Translations under genes and position numbers: made by a program | Assembly: GCA_030035585.1 (NCBI GenBank) | Contig: CM057462.1 | Location: 113,765,234-113,829,233, forward strand | Direction of reading: 5' to 3' | DNA from: Dugong dugon | Taxonomy: Eukaryota > Chordata > Mammalia > Sirenia > Dugongidae | Length of the DNA stretch: 64,000 bases | Notes under the pieces: generated by a model | Databases searched by the model: none | What the model saw: the letters and a program-made list of their open reading frames with translations, nothing else | Told to the model about the DNA's origin: nothing | Part shown: piece by piece, positions 1-11,800 of the stretch | Layout of the letters: each line of letters begins with the position of its first letter | Numbering within the stretch: the first letter of the stretch is position 1

Positions 1-305
1 TCTTCAGACAAAGATTAGACTGGCCTATGGGACATAAAATGATACTCGTGAAGAGTGTGCTTCTTAGCTCAAGTAGATACATGAGACTAAATGGGCAGCT
101 TCTGTCCAGAGGTGAGATAAGAAGGCAGAGAGGGTCAGGAGCTGGTTGAATGGAAACGGGAAATCATGGGTGCAAAGGAGGAGTGTGCTGTCACAGTATA
201 GGGAGAGAATTAGGGTCACATAACAATGTATATATAAATTTTTGTATGAGAGACTAACTTGAATTGTAAACTTTCACTTAAACTACAACAATAAAATAAA
301 AAAAA
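1..305 (+). mobile_element. LINE-1 3' end (5' part lies left of window)
   Basis: This stretch matches, base for base over long runs, the tails at 54,770-55,060 (+) and 57,517-57,830 (-). All three share 'gatactcgtgaagag/aa', 'cttctgtccagaggtgagat', 'ggagtgtgctgtc' and 'cataacaatgta'. It ends in an A-rich tail at about 288-305. It is the 3' untranslated end of an afrotherian LINE-1. The coding part would lie before base 1. No target-site duplication can be tested because the left end is missing. Confidence 0.85.
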
Positions 306-2237
306 GAAACTCAACAACAATCATTTTTGAATTGTTAGAGAAGTCTCTAATTGAATTGGTTAAAAACAGGAGACAAAGAAAGTTAACCCAGACTGAATAG
401 TTATTCCTGAGGGGTCTGGCTTCATAACTGCAAGTGTTAGACAATTTTATAAACAAGCCTTTATTCAGATTACTTTAAAATGCAATGTAAGTTATTACAA
501 AGTGGAGATCAAATAGACAGCTAACACGTGATTTTTCTTTTTTTTTTAAGTTATAAATACTTTTAAAAGAAGCCTATTGGAATCCCTGTAAGCTAAAGCA
601 GGACAGTAATCTAACATGGAGTGAATACTTACAGAAGAGGGGTGGAGGTTAAAAATAAAAATGGTTTAACCTAAGAAGGAAGGAAAATCAGAGATTGGTG
701 ACTGACCGACCAAAGGAAGCACCTGCTTTGCGGAAATTAAAATCATGAATTAGGCAGCTCTGGTTTAATTGCCAAGTGGGGTGAAGCCCAGTCTCTAATG
801 TAAAAGGGTCCCAAATTATAATTGGGCATCATGGATTAAAATTCAATACCTGAAAATTTCCTCAGAAATGAATAGACAACTGGGACAGACTGCAGGGCCC
901 AGTACAATATGCTTCCCGCAGCTGACACTGGCAGGTCACTTTATTTGGCACCAAATAAAGTTCCCAAGTGGTCTTTAAGGGCAGTCAGCTGCTGAGTGCT
1001 TATTTCATTCATCCCTTACTGTGCTGCCAGTAGCAGATCCAAAGAAGGAGCATGAATCAGCTCTGTGGATGGAATTTTCTCAGGCTGAGTGATGGAGATG
1101 TAACTGGATTTACTTCACGGCTTTTGTGGGACCTATGCCTGCAGTGATACCCTAAACAGTAATGGCTTTCACGCAATTCATTCAACAGGAAATTTGAGGG
1201 AAGGTGGGATGAAAACAAACACTAGAATACTTCCAAAATGAATATCGTCTAGTGAGGAAAAAAAATTATGAAAAAAAAAATATTTTAGTCATTACCATGT
1301 AACTAGAAAATTTTGAAATAAGGCTTGTGGTTCCCCATTGTGTGAACCTCCTGACACAAAGTAGAGGCTAACCCTTAGATTTTGGACATTTAACATAAAA
1401 CTCTAGTGTTATATTTAGCTTTCTTTAGTTGCTTCCTTTTAAGGTACCTAGAGGGATAAAAGTAATTTCATTCAATATTTTTAGTTTTATATGCTCTAAT
1501 TTGAGAGCATGTACCAATATCGGAGTGTGTTTTCTTGTTTCTGTCAATTCTAGGAAAACTTTCTAATCATAAAATAATATTTCATGTATTCCCCCATGCC
1601 AGCTTAAGAACTGCAGGAGTTATAGTAATTCTACAGAGGTCATGAACTTGTCTGATGAAGTACAGATGAATGTAAAATATTCTTCCAAGCTTAACAGGCC
1701 TTATTAATGTGCAACTCCAGTACACATTTTTTATTTAAATTCATGGAAAGGTTAAAAGGCAGTAGTTTTTATTATTGTTTTGCCTTTGGTTTAGGACGAA
1801 TTTTGCACATTTCTACAGCAAAAACAGTCTGCTAATTATTTCATATAAATCACTGTTAGCAGCAGTACCTAATAGTGCTACTGTCACTGAATAGTTAAGA
1901 GTCTTACATTTCCATTAGAATTAGAAGCAAGGGCTAATTATTTGAGTTACTAAATTCAATCTAAACGGGAAGCATATTTGGTATTTAGTCTAGAAACCTC
2001 GGGCTGTGATAAAAAGACTGCTTGTGAATGCAGAGACTAAAAAAATGTATACAGATTTTGTTTCCCAATTGTAGGAGAACTTGGTACAATTATAGTAGGA
2101 CCACTAATATAAGTACAGGAATATAATACAATTAATATAAGACGGTCTGTTTTCCCGTTTATGGCCAAATTTGCAGTAAAAGATGAATTAATTTGCCCAA
2201 ATATATTTGCACAAGTATCTAAATGCTTTTCTAAATT
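306..2237. other. Single-copy AT-rich intergenic DNA
   Basis: I see no gene and no repeat I can name. Short A/T runs occur at about 535-549 and 1258-1281. The part from 690 to 1160 is less AT-biased and lacks repeat signatures. It is treated as a candidate conserved non-coding block in the findings. Confidence 0.5.
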
Positions 2238-2395
2238 GAATTTCTTTTAACTTTTTATTATGGAAAATTCTGCTTTTATACTAACGTAAACAGGGTAATA
2301 CAATGAACCCCCATATACCAACATCCAGGATTATCAACACCTTGTCTATTTTGTTTTATCTATACTGCCAACCTCTTCCCCTCCTCAGACTTCTC
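2238..2395. mobile_element. Old LINE-derived fragment (probable)
   Basis: The run 'tttttattatggaaaattc' followed by 'aatacaatgaacccccatat' and 'ggattatcaacacctt' resembles an old mammalian LINE-1 (L1M) untranslated segment that recurs widely in placental genomes. Orientation is not certain. This is recognition by memory only. Confidence 0.4.
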
Positions 2396-2644
2396 CTCTT
2401 CGGTGGACTAAATACAAAAGCCAAGTAGTATGAGATGTTTAAATTGGGAGAACTTAGTTTATGAACTGGCTCATTCTCAGTCAAGTATTTTCTTTGGAAG
2501 CATTTCTTTTCCAGTTTACCCAGGAAAAAAGTGGTAGGCTCCACCAACAATGTGAAATGGTCACTGAGTTGGGTATTTAGTGAATTCAGACACAAACACA
2601 GGAAATTCAACGATCTGGATTTTCATAGTCTATAAATTTTCTAG

Positions 2645-2983
2645 AAGACATTTGTGGTTCAGTGGCAGAATGTTCGCCTTCTATGCAGGAGACCTGAGTT
2701 TAATCCTGGCCGAGGCACCTCAAGCACAGCCACCATCATCTGTCATTGGAGGCTTATATGTTGCTAGGATGCTAAACAGGGTTCAGCAGAGCTCCCAGAC
2801 TAAGACACTAGGAAGAAAGGCTTGGGATCTACTTCTGAAAATCAGCCAGTGAAAACACCGTGGATCACAATGATCAGATCCACAACTGATCATGCAGATG
2901 GCATGTGACTGGGCAGCATTTTGTCCTGTTGTAAATGGGGTCACCATGAGCCAAGGGCTGACTCAACACCAGCTAACAACAAC
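2645..2983 (+). mobile_element. tRNA-Gly-headed SINE with RTE-type tail
   Basis: The first about 75 bases resemble tRNA-Gly: an A-box-like 'tggttcagtggcagaa' and a B-box-like 'gagtttaatcctgg'. A body of about 200 bases follows. The 3' end reads 'gggtcaccatgag' and 'gactcaacaccagctaacaa', like the RTE LINE end. A target-site duplication of about 13 bp (12 of 13 match) flanks it: 'ataaattttctag' at 2632-2644 and 'ataaattttatag' at 2985-2997. The body segment at 2812-2870 is shared with long AfroSINEs such as 36,765-36,990. Any open frame across it is incidental. Confidence 0.85.
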
Positions 2984-2997
2984 AATAAATTTTATAG

Positions 2998-3627
2998 GTC
3001 GTTGACATGGTACTCTTTCACCAATGGTCTTTCAATTCTATCACTCCCCTAAACCTTTCTGCCCGGCCTTCTTCTTTCTTTCCTTATTTTTTGGCTCTCT
3101 ATAAATCATAGTTAATAATAGTTGCCACATGATAATTTGTTATATTTCAATGATAGCCTCCAAGGACAGGTGCCAGTTAAATGAAACATGTAATTAAAAT
3201 TTGTGCTATTCTAAAACTGAGTTACTTGGCAATACTCAATCAGAAACTACCCCCATTCAGATGATAGGCATGTAGTACTCACCTGGGTTACTGGGTATGC
3301 AGTAGACTCAGTCACGACCAGTCTTTGCTGGATGCCAGAAATGTGTTAGAATGTTGATTTTGACACACCCACATTCAGGTGTTTCTACTTGGCACCTAGA
3401 TAAATGTTCTACAGCTTGGAACTTGGGCAATCATTGTTCTTGTTCTTGATTGAGTCAACATCTTGGATGAAGGCTATATGTGTTTTACTAAGGAATTAGT
3501 TTAGGTATATGTATATATGTACATGCAATCAACATACTTATATGATAAGTATGATACTACAAAGTTCTTCCTTAAGCTCCAGTACTTTTTTACTAAGAAA
3601 TAAGATCCACTGGCCCAAGCGTTGTAC
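2998..3627. other. Single-copy intergenic DNA
   Basis: No gene or named repeat seen. There is a pyrimidine-rich run at 3066-3092. Confidence 0.4.
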
Positions 3628-3680
3628 GTAGGGTCACTATGAGTCATAACCAACTAGATGGCACCTAACAACAACAGCCC
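3628..3680 (+). mobile_element. RTE/SINE tail fragment
   Basis: 'gtagggtcactatgagtcat' followed by 'ggcacctaacaacaaca' is the terminal sequence common to the RTE LINE (the reverse complement of 39,017-39,070) and the SINEs here. The upstream part is missing or decayed, so this could be a short RTE or a SINE remnant. Confidence 0.7.
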
Positions 3681-5227
3681 AAGGCAGAGGGAAGCCTGGT
3701 CTCAGTCGCAGTCTTGGACACAGACATCATCCTGTTGGATCCCATGCTTGTCTTTTCAGGTATGATTATCGTTTTCCTGCAAAGAATTTTTCTTGAAGTA
3801 TCCTGGTGTTCAGAGACTCCTGAGAATCCTTCAGCATTTACTCAAGAGCAAGTTCTCTGACTTTGTTACTGTCCCTGTTAATTCCACTCTGATCACTCTT
3901 CAACCCTTCATGGATTTCTATCTCTTTGGATTTGTCATTTGTGTACTGCACCACCCTGCCGAGGGAGAGACACATAATCGAGGGAGGAAAGTCATGATCT
4001 TTTTTTCACCTGTTGCACTCAGCTCTTGACCTCCTGCATGAGCTTGTGCTAGACTTTCATTCTCTTGGCCACAGTAACCACTGAGATGTATTCTCTCCTT
4101 TCGTTCCCTTCAACTCTTTGACTCCTGTCTCTTAAACCTGCACTCTACTATACATAGTCCTCTGACAATGGCCTCCTCTGCCTGCACAATGCCTATCAGG
4201 CAATCTGACTTTACCTGGTAAGTCTTCTCTATGGTCTCCCTAGGATCCTTGGTGATACACTGCCTGGCAGACGCCCTAACCAGACTGAGCTCTGTTATGC
4301 AACTGAGTCTTAGGGTCGCAAAGGTACTTCTGGCCTGTCTTAAACCTTAAGCTTCTGCCTCTACAAATCAGTGGTCAGGCAAGGGCAACTTGTTTTCCAA
4401 ACCAAGTGCCACTAACAAAATTATACTATTAGGAAATTAGCCTCTTCTCTATGCTCATTTATCCAGTTTTCTGTTTCAAATCTTTCCCTTCTTCCATAGC
4501 TTCAAAGCACAAGAAGAAAAAATCAGATTGTTACTATTCAACCAGAAACATCTTTATTTTTAAATTATATAAATGTTCAATCGCTCCTGTGTCACTATAC
4601 ATGGGTGTCACGCTAACAAATGTGCTATAGAAAGATTTGAGTATATATGTTATTTGATTTTGTTTTGAATAACTTTGGATTTAAAGAAAAGAATCAGTAA
4701 GGAAAGGCACAACCGTTAGGAAAGCAGGTGGATTAATTGCTTATCAAGTTTTCCTTCTCTCTTCAAACCATATTGAACCACTTGTTTTACATGCATTCCA
4801 AAGGCTGGCACAAGCTTTCACGTCAGGAAATAAAATGACACGGGGTATTATATTTTAAGGACCATTAAAACCTTGAAATTGCACAGTGACTTAGAAAACA
4901 ACAAGTTATTTAGCCTGGATAGCTTTGTAATGGTTATTCAGGGGGGAAATTCATTGTTAAATTACCCTCCCACTCTCACTTCACATACAATGCTTAGCAG
5001 GAAGAGGAAGGAGAAATGAGAGTAATATCCGGGTACACAGGGTGTAATGTACATTGTGTAGATACTTTATTGGTCTGTATCCCAAGTGGATCAGATGGAG
5101 TGCACCAAATCTTCTTCAGAAATCATGTGCTCATTGACCCATGGCTGGTGATTAGAAGTTATTTCTGCCCAGGCTAATGAGGCTATTTCATTGCTGTTGT
5201 CATAATTCTGAATCTCTATAATCTGTT
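3681..5227. other. Unassigned intergenic DNA
   Basis: The stretch at 3690-4400 is richer in G+C than its surroundings. It contains a 78-codon open frame (3793-4029) that I cannot relate to any family. It may be an unrecognised LTR-type repeat. The remainder is ordinary AT-rich DNA. Confidence 0.35.
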
Positions 5228-5333
5228 GGAGCCTTGGTGGTGTCATGGTTAAAGCACTTGGCTGCTAACCAAAAGGTTGGTGGTTCAAACTCACCACCTG
5301 CTCCTTGTAAACTCTATGGGGCAGTTCTGGCAG
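5228..5333 (+). mobile_element. AfroSINE, 3'-truncated
   Basis: The tRNA-derived head is clear: 'ggagccttggtggtgtcatg', 'ctgctaaccaaaaggttgg', and B-box-like 'ggttcaaactcacc'. The body stops after 'ggggcagttctggcagtgag'. The RTE-like tail is absent, so the 3' half was lost or never copied. Confidence 0.85.
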
Positions 5334-8300
5334 TGAGTTTTTGATATCTGTTACAAATTTTGCTTTTATATCTATTTTAATATATTTGATATAAATAACA
5401 GAGGGTAGCTGTAATCTTGTTAATGAAATTATTCTAATATAAATTATTTACGAATTATATCAAGTGGCATTTGAATCTGGTGCTTCTGTTGTCTAATTTA
5501 TCACTTTTCTAACCTTTTCTTCTACACCTTCATTAGAACATCTGTTAAGGTAATGAAAACAAGCAACCAGATTAAAGTCAGAATGTGACAACAAGTTCTA
5601 AAATAACAAGAATGATAATTAATAGAAAGAATTCTTTTGAACAAATGACAAATAACAAAAAAAAAACCAACAAAGAATACACAATAAACAAAATCCACCT
5701 GTTTTTATGATGAAAACCAAACATCATTTGAGTCTATAAAGAAGCAATAATTGTTTAACTAACCAGAGTGATACAGTTCATTATTTTTCTATTGCAAATA
5801 AGTACACGTTTATATAGTTTTCCCCCCTGAAGCACATGCATAATTTGGGCTTTTTTAAAATATGATTTACATAGGGCACTTCAAGAGAGAAGTTTTAGAA
5901 AAGCATAAAGTGTTTAGAAAAGCATAAAGTAATGTCCCTTCTTGTTAATGCCAACAGTGCTTTTCCCCAAACACTCATTTCCTGCTCAAGACACTGTAGC
6001 CGCTAATGAGGAAAACACAGCAAGTACCTCAGTTAAATGTTTTCCCTTGTTTATCTACAGGGAGTTCATTCTGCAAAAGGAAGAATCCTTTAGTATCAAT
6101 GAGTCTGCAAGTGCTCAGATTCTGCTAAGAGGAAAGTTATAAAGCTTTGTGTATCCACGGTTTAAATTAATCTAAAGCAATGCAAAGGGAATTCTATCAT
6201 CTCGAAGAACATCAACCACACTGTTGCCAATGTTTACATTTGTAAAATGCATTCTTCCTTATTTATATGTGTTCTGTTTCCAGTTACAGGGTCACAGGTT
6301 GGCAGTACTAGAAAACGTGCATTTAAAATGGCAAACTGTGATATTGGCATTTGCCACTTGTTAAATGTATATGATGTTTTTCAGCCTATTTGAGGTTTCC
6401 AAAGTAGTTCTAGTTTCTGGTGAATTAGTCCTTGAAAACGACTCCATGCCCAATCATAATGAGCACCTTAGGATGGATTTAAAAAAAAAAAAAAAGACAG
6501 CATTAATTCAGAATATAAATTAAGAGAATACATTTGATGATGAAAAAGTACAAACCTACCTAAACATTTTGGTTTCGTGTATAAAATAAAATTGCATATG
6601 AACTCTCCCTTGTCCCCTCAGAGAGCTATAGCTTTTTCTCTTTCTGAAAGGTGTTCAAAATGTGCTATTTTAAGCATAATAAACCATAAATAAAATACAC
6701 GGCTTGCCAAAATTATTTTTTTCACCTATATGTAGGGCCTTTAGATATCGCTGTAAACTCTGATTTTCTCCTGAGATGCAATTTAAGAGCTTAAAAAATG
6801 TCTTTAAAAGACTTCCTATGAAATATGCAGGTTTTTTTTTTAAATTTGTGTTTCTATATGGCCAAATTATTCTGTTGTTATAAATACTGTACGTAAAATT
6901 ACCAGATTTCCTGGCATTCCGTTTTTACAGGGGATATTGTATCATTAAGTATTGAAAGAATATAACTATTCAAACTGCTTAAAATATTTTGTAACCATAA
7001 ACTATTATCCAAAAATATTTTTCAAGTAGATAAAAAGAGTTGTCAATTCTGCATACTGAATGAATCATAAGGGGCTCGTTTGTGGTTGAAAACTGAATAA
7101 AAGCAGTAAATTAAGACCAGACTTAACCATAGAGAAGCGGTAATCTGCTGCAGATTTCCTTGGTGAATGAAGTATTGTGTGGATTTATCCTCCTTGCTTG
7201 TACAGTTAACCAGGCACATCTGTGGCCAGTGCGCTGTCTGTGTTCACAGAAAACGTGGGTTCACTAACCCCAAGAACGTAAGCTGGTTTACATTGTATTG
7301 ATAAGCACAAAATAAACTTCACAACTGTTTCACAGGGGCTGGCTGTGAAAGGGCAGATAGTATATTGAAGCTGAACTGTATTGTTAAGGAAGGAGAGGAG
7401 TATGGCAAAATAAGCAGGTACCTGAGAAACTGCAAGTGACACCATTTTTCAGATTCCTAATAGGCATGATACTGGCAGGGGAAGGTCTTGAGGAAGCCAA
7501 GTGAAAGGTGGGTGTGAAGAAAGAACTGGAGGTTGTGGGGTTTCAGAATGCACTTGGAGCTGAGAACTGACTAAAGTATGGTATAGGTTAAAGGAGCATC
7601 ACTCATCATAAATATTCAATTTCAAGAATTGAAATAGTTTACAGACATAAAAACCCTTGATGATTATTTTATCCAGTATTGATTTTCCTGTGTGGTTTGT
7701 CAGCAGCCACCATAATTAATGAAAAAGACCCTGTAAGCCTTGACAATAAGTCAGTTTTAGGCTTAAGTCTGTGTATTTTTTTTAATGATTATACTCCAGT
7801 AAAATAACTGATTTGCCTTTTTGTAGATTAAACTAAAGGGAGCCCAATAAATCAGATCTCTGGTATTATTATTATTTTTCTTTTACAGCCCAATATTTCT
7901 AAAGATATTAATTTTGATTTCTCTGCTGAAGGATTGTGGCTGGCCTCATGCTTTACACAATATTACCACATCAGAGCCAAAAAGAAAGCTGTAAGTGAAT
8001 ATAATTACAAAAGGGTTTTGTTTAGTTATTTAGGAAAAAAAAATCTTTCAGATTTCTGCATAATTCATTACAATATATTCACTTTTTAAGAGATGTGAGG
8101 AAAGAGAATAAATGAGTGAACAATTCTTGTTTATTCTATGGAGGGTTGATATTTAAAATTTTTGTGTCCAACACCTCTCTAAAATGATATTTTATAAGGA
8201 AGATCGGCTTTACAAGAGTAAATTCTTGAACATAAGCACATACTTGTCCCTTAATGTTACAGTGAATTATACAAAAGGTACGGACAGACTAGCTTTTCAC

Positions 8301-8867
8301 AGTATTTGAATTCTTCAGATCAATAAACTTTTATTTTTGTTCTTGGAAGTTTTCGATATTAGAATATTGGTTTTAGTTTTTTGTTAAGGAGAAAAATATG
8401 TAGGCTAATGAAATCTTTATCAGATTTAGCAGTTTGACTAAAGTATAAACTAGGTTACCTGCTCAAGGAAAGACCACTGGGACTTGAAGTAACGTGGATC
8501 TCCTTACATCACTAAAGAGATCCCAGAAAGTATTAGTGCTTCCAAAATATGTGTTAGATTTGATTTGATTTGTGAAGAGTAAAGTTTATAATCACCATTG
8601 CCAGTTAAGGGGGAGCTATGACTTGATTATACTGATTACATCTTTACAAAGGTGCCTGTTTCTGAGGAAAGCTCAATCTGAAGATCTCTAACATTTTAGG
8701 GTAATATAGCCTGCCAGTATGTCTGCAGTAGTGGAAAACGGGTCCCGTGCTAGTTGGATATAGGTTTAGTTCAAATTGCCTACAAATATTTTAAAAGGAT
8801 CAAAACCTAAATACAATGTTCCTCTAATCAAACACAGATATTTAAGTAACACTTCTTTCCCCCCCTC
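5334..8867. other. Single-copy AT-rich intergenic DNA
   Basis: No gene or named repeat found. Notable simple runs are poly-A at about 6479-6495 and a TTA-rich patch at about 7864-7880. A short direct duplication at 5891-5929 is listed separately. Confidence 0.45.
5891..5929 (+). repeat. Short tandem duplication of about 19 bp
   Basis: 'gttttagaaaagcataaagt' is followed at once by 'gtttagaaaagcataaagt'. The two copies differ by one T. It is probably a replication-slippage product with no other feature attached. Confidence 0.8.
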
Positions 8868-8896
8868 CCAATACACACACACACACACACACACAC
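8868..8896 (+). repeat. (CA)n microsatellite
   Basis: An uninterrupted run of about 13 AC units, preceded by a C-rich patch and followed by 'cccc'. Confidence 0.95.
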
Positions 8897-11800
8897 CCCT
8901 TGGAATTTAGGGGAGAAAACTTCAGTAGAAGCTGTCATTAGAGTAAATGACTAATTGGTGCTTTGAAATTATATTTTCTAAAATGGTTGCAGATCGATAA
9001 AAATAGATTTATTTTTATACTGATCCATGGCTTCTGTGTATTGCAACAATTTTATAAAGTAATAGGACTTCCCCTTAAAAGAAAAAATGCTTATTAGCGT
9101 TTGTAATTCCATGTTGTGCAGCATGTTAGGTGTTGTGAAAAGGTTATGGATCCACTCACTGTAGCATATCAAGAGTATAAAGGTGATAGGTGAGATTCCC
9201 TTTGTTGCAAGTGCTGAGAAATAGTCATTTAAAGGTCAGTTGCACTCAAAAAAAGAACATTTGTTTAATAAGTAACTCATTTTGGGATATGCTGCAATTT
9301 TAAAGGTTACAGAGTAGACCAATTTGCCAGTGATGTCCGCAAGAAGTACTGTTAAAGTCATTGGTCCTATTAAAACAATCCTACGTAAAATTTAGATTGC
9401 ACACCTTCTCACATATCTCATTGCACATTAAAAAAGTGCCTAAACTATTTATAGCATGGTCTCAAGGAGACGTTGTCTTGTGCACTTCACCTTACCTAAG
9501 TGCTCAGCTCTGCTTAGAAGCAACAACAGATCCAGGTGGGAAAATATGTAAGTACACACACACACGCACAGTCCCACACCTGATTTATTCTATTTTGCTT
9601 CATTCTTTCAGTTTTATTAATTTAAAAGAACATGCCCATGTGTCATGGGTTATAGGATTTCTCACTGGATATCCTGTTGTACTGTATACCAACAACTGTC
9701 TTGCTAGATACTCCTATATAAATGAAAAAAAAAATCTATTGATTCAGCTATGTAATCTAAAAACTATTGATTTCTATTCTCTATTATTCCAAGACCAAAT
9801 TCCTTTCCCCACTGTCCCTCCAAAAAAAGTCAAACAATATTTGCAATGTTAATAAAATGGAATATTAATCTCATGTAGACAAAGGAGAAGTAACAATAAT
9901 TACAATATGGGCAAAAATCTTTTATACTGGAAGGATTCTTTTTTCCAAGATCTGCTTAAAGTTGGTAGTTTATTTAATATAATCTTTGTACTATTAAAAG
10001 ATCTTTGCCTTTAGAGGATTGATACACAACAAATAAAAGTTGTTTTTATATTTAGTATCTTATTGTCTTTACGAAGCAGTATTTTAAATTGGCAATAATT
10101 TTCTCCTGAAGATTAGCTCCTTGGTTGAGTATGTGAGTAAAAAGAACTTCAAGAAAAACTCTGTAGAAAGCAATCCCTTCTGAACTCTTGGTTGCTTAAA
10201 ATTCACATTTGCTTTTTTATTCTTCACATAGATTACAAAGCTCCCTAGTTATGATATTTTGTTGGTGGTAAACAGTGAATTCTCAGATTGTTATAATGAG
10301 TTGATGTTTAATATATGCTGAGTCAGAAATTTCATTACAGTTTGAAAGCAACACATTTTCATGTAAACTTCTAAGATTTTTAAAATTTAGATTAAAAGAA
10401 CTAGAAAGCTTAGCATTCTTACCCCATTGTAAAGTGGGGGCTATCTTTATGTACATAAGACATTTGCAATTAGAAGAAGCTATGACATGCTTATTTCAAG
10501 CAACAGTGCTAAGAATCAAGTTATTCTCTTAATTTGCCTTGCTTTCATTTGAAAGAAGGCAAAATCTATTTCCTGGGCAATTTTACAGAGCAAAGATATT
10601 AATACTTTGGGGTTTAATTGTATCCTGTGTTTAAATACACTGTGGGTGAAACCCCAGACCTCTACTTAATTGCTGTGAGAAAATAGCCTGATTTCTTTGA
10701 GATTAGGCACACGCTTATGTCTACTTTGACCCAAGAGTGCCTCCTTCAGAATTAATCTTCTAAGGTAGAGGGATTTGCTTTTACTTGTGCAGCAGGGCCA
10801 TTCATGACAAATGGGGCCTAATAAACTAACTTCACCCTCCAGACCTCGCTTTTGCTGTCAATGTTTTTCTTCATCTATTCATTTCACACATCTCTTGTCC
10901 AGTGGCTTATTAGCAAATAGCCCTAAACTGGGAAGGAGGAATACTTTTAATGGTATTTTTTAATTAGAGGACTTTGAAATTTAGATCAGATACTTCAAAA
11001 ATAAAACTGCAAAAAAACTTTCATTTTTACTAACTAAACATAAAGTGTTCTAAAACAACTCCATTTAAGAAAATACCATAGCCCTGTGAAAAGACAAACA
11101 ATTCATATTTACTTAAAATTTTGTTCTGCAGCTGTATTTTGTTGGAGTCATCTAATGCATGAAGGCACTTTTTCTTTCCCATCAGCTACATCAGAATTGT
11201 TTTTGTAAGATGTAACAGAATGTTCTGGTTTTAAAATATTTATATTAATCAAAGTTAGTGCTGTTTATATTTTTTGGCAATAGGGCTTTTCTTTAAAAGT
11301 GATGTACTTCCATTTAACTAAACAAAAGTGTTGAAATGACCTGTCACATAAACTTCAACATAGTACAGTTGGTGATAGAAATTTTGAAGACAAGAAGAAA
11401 GGGGAGCTAGTTTCTAGGCTTCAGATTAAACGTGGATTAATAAAATGTGCAACATTGGTCATTTCCAAGGTTTTCCTGAGGAAATGTCATTCATTGCCAC
11501 TTGTAAACTCTAGTGTTACCTGGTTGAAAGATTTGCATTCAAATTTCTTGCTCTATTTTCTGGGGGCATTGGAAAGTCAAGCCTAAGAGCTGGCTGAAAC
11601 ATAATGACAAGCCATTAAGCTGGGGGCTTACTAAATATTTCAATTGAAAAATAAAGAAATCTCCCTTATATTTTATATATTTCCAAAGTCTTTTAGTAAT
11701 GATGAAATACATCCATACTACTTGCCTGCAACCTTTTATATTGGTGAGTAGAAATAGCTAAAATTAAAGCTTTTTTTTTTTTTTTTTTTAGGTCAAGCCT

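Noticed and set aside
3793..4029. 78-codon frame in a G+C-richer stretch, possible gene remnant
   Set aside because: No homology by eye on either strand. It could be an unlisted LTR, but there is not enough support to call a pseudogene.
8868..8896. Regular repeats considered as a CRISPR-like or satellite array
   Set aside because: Only simple dinucleotide microsatellites are present (also at 36,538 and 49,797). No array of spaced direct repeats exists in the window.
9361..9852. 163-codon open frame, longest plus-strand frame outside repeats
   Set aside because: No domain, no signal, no codon bias and no resemblance to a family. It runs across an AC-rich patch and poly-A, as expected for a chance frame in AT-rich DNA.
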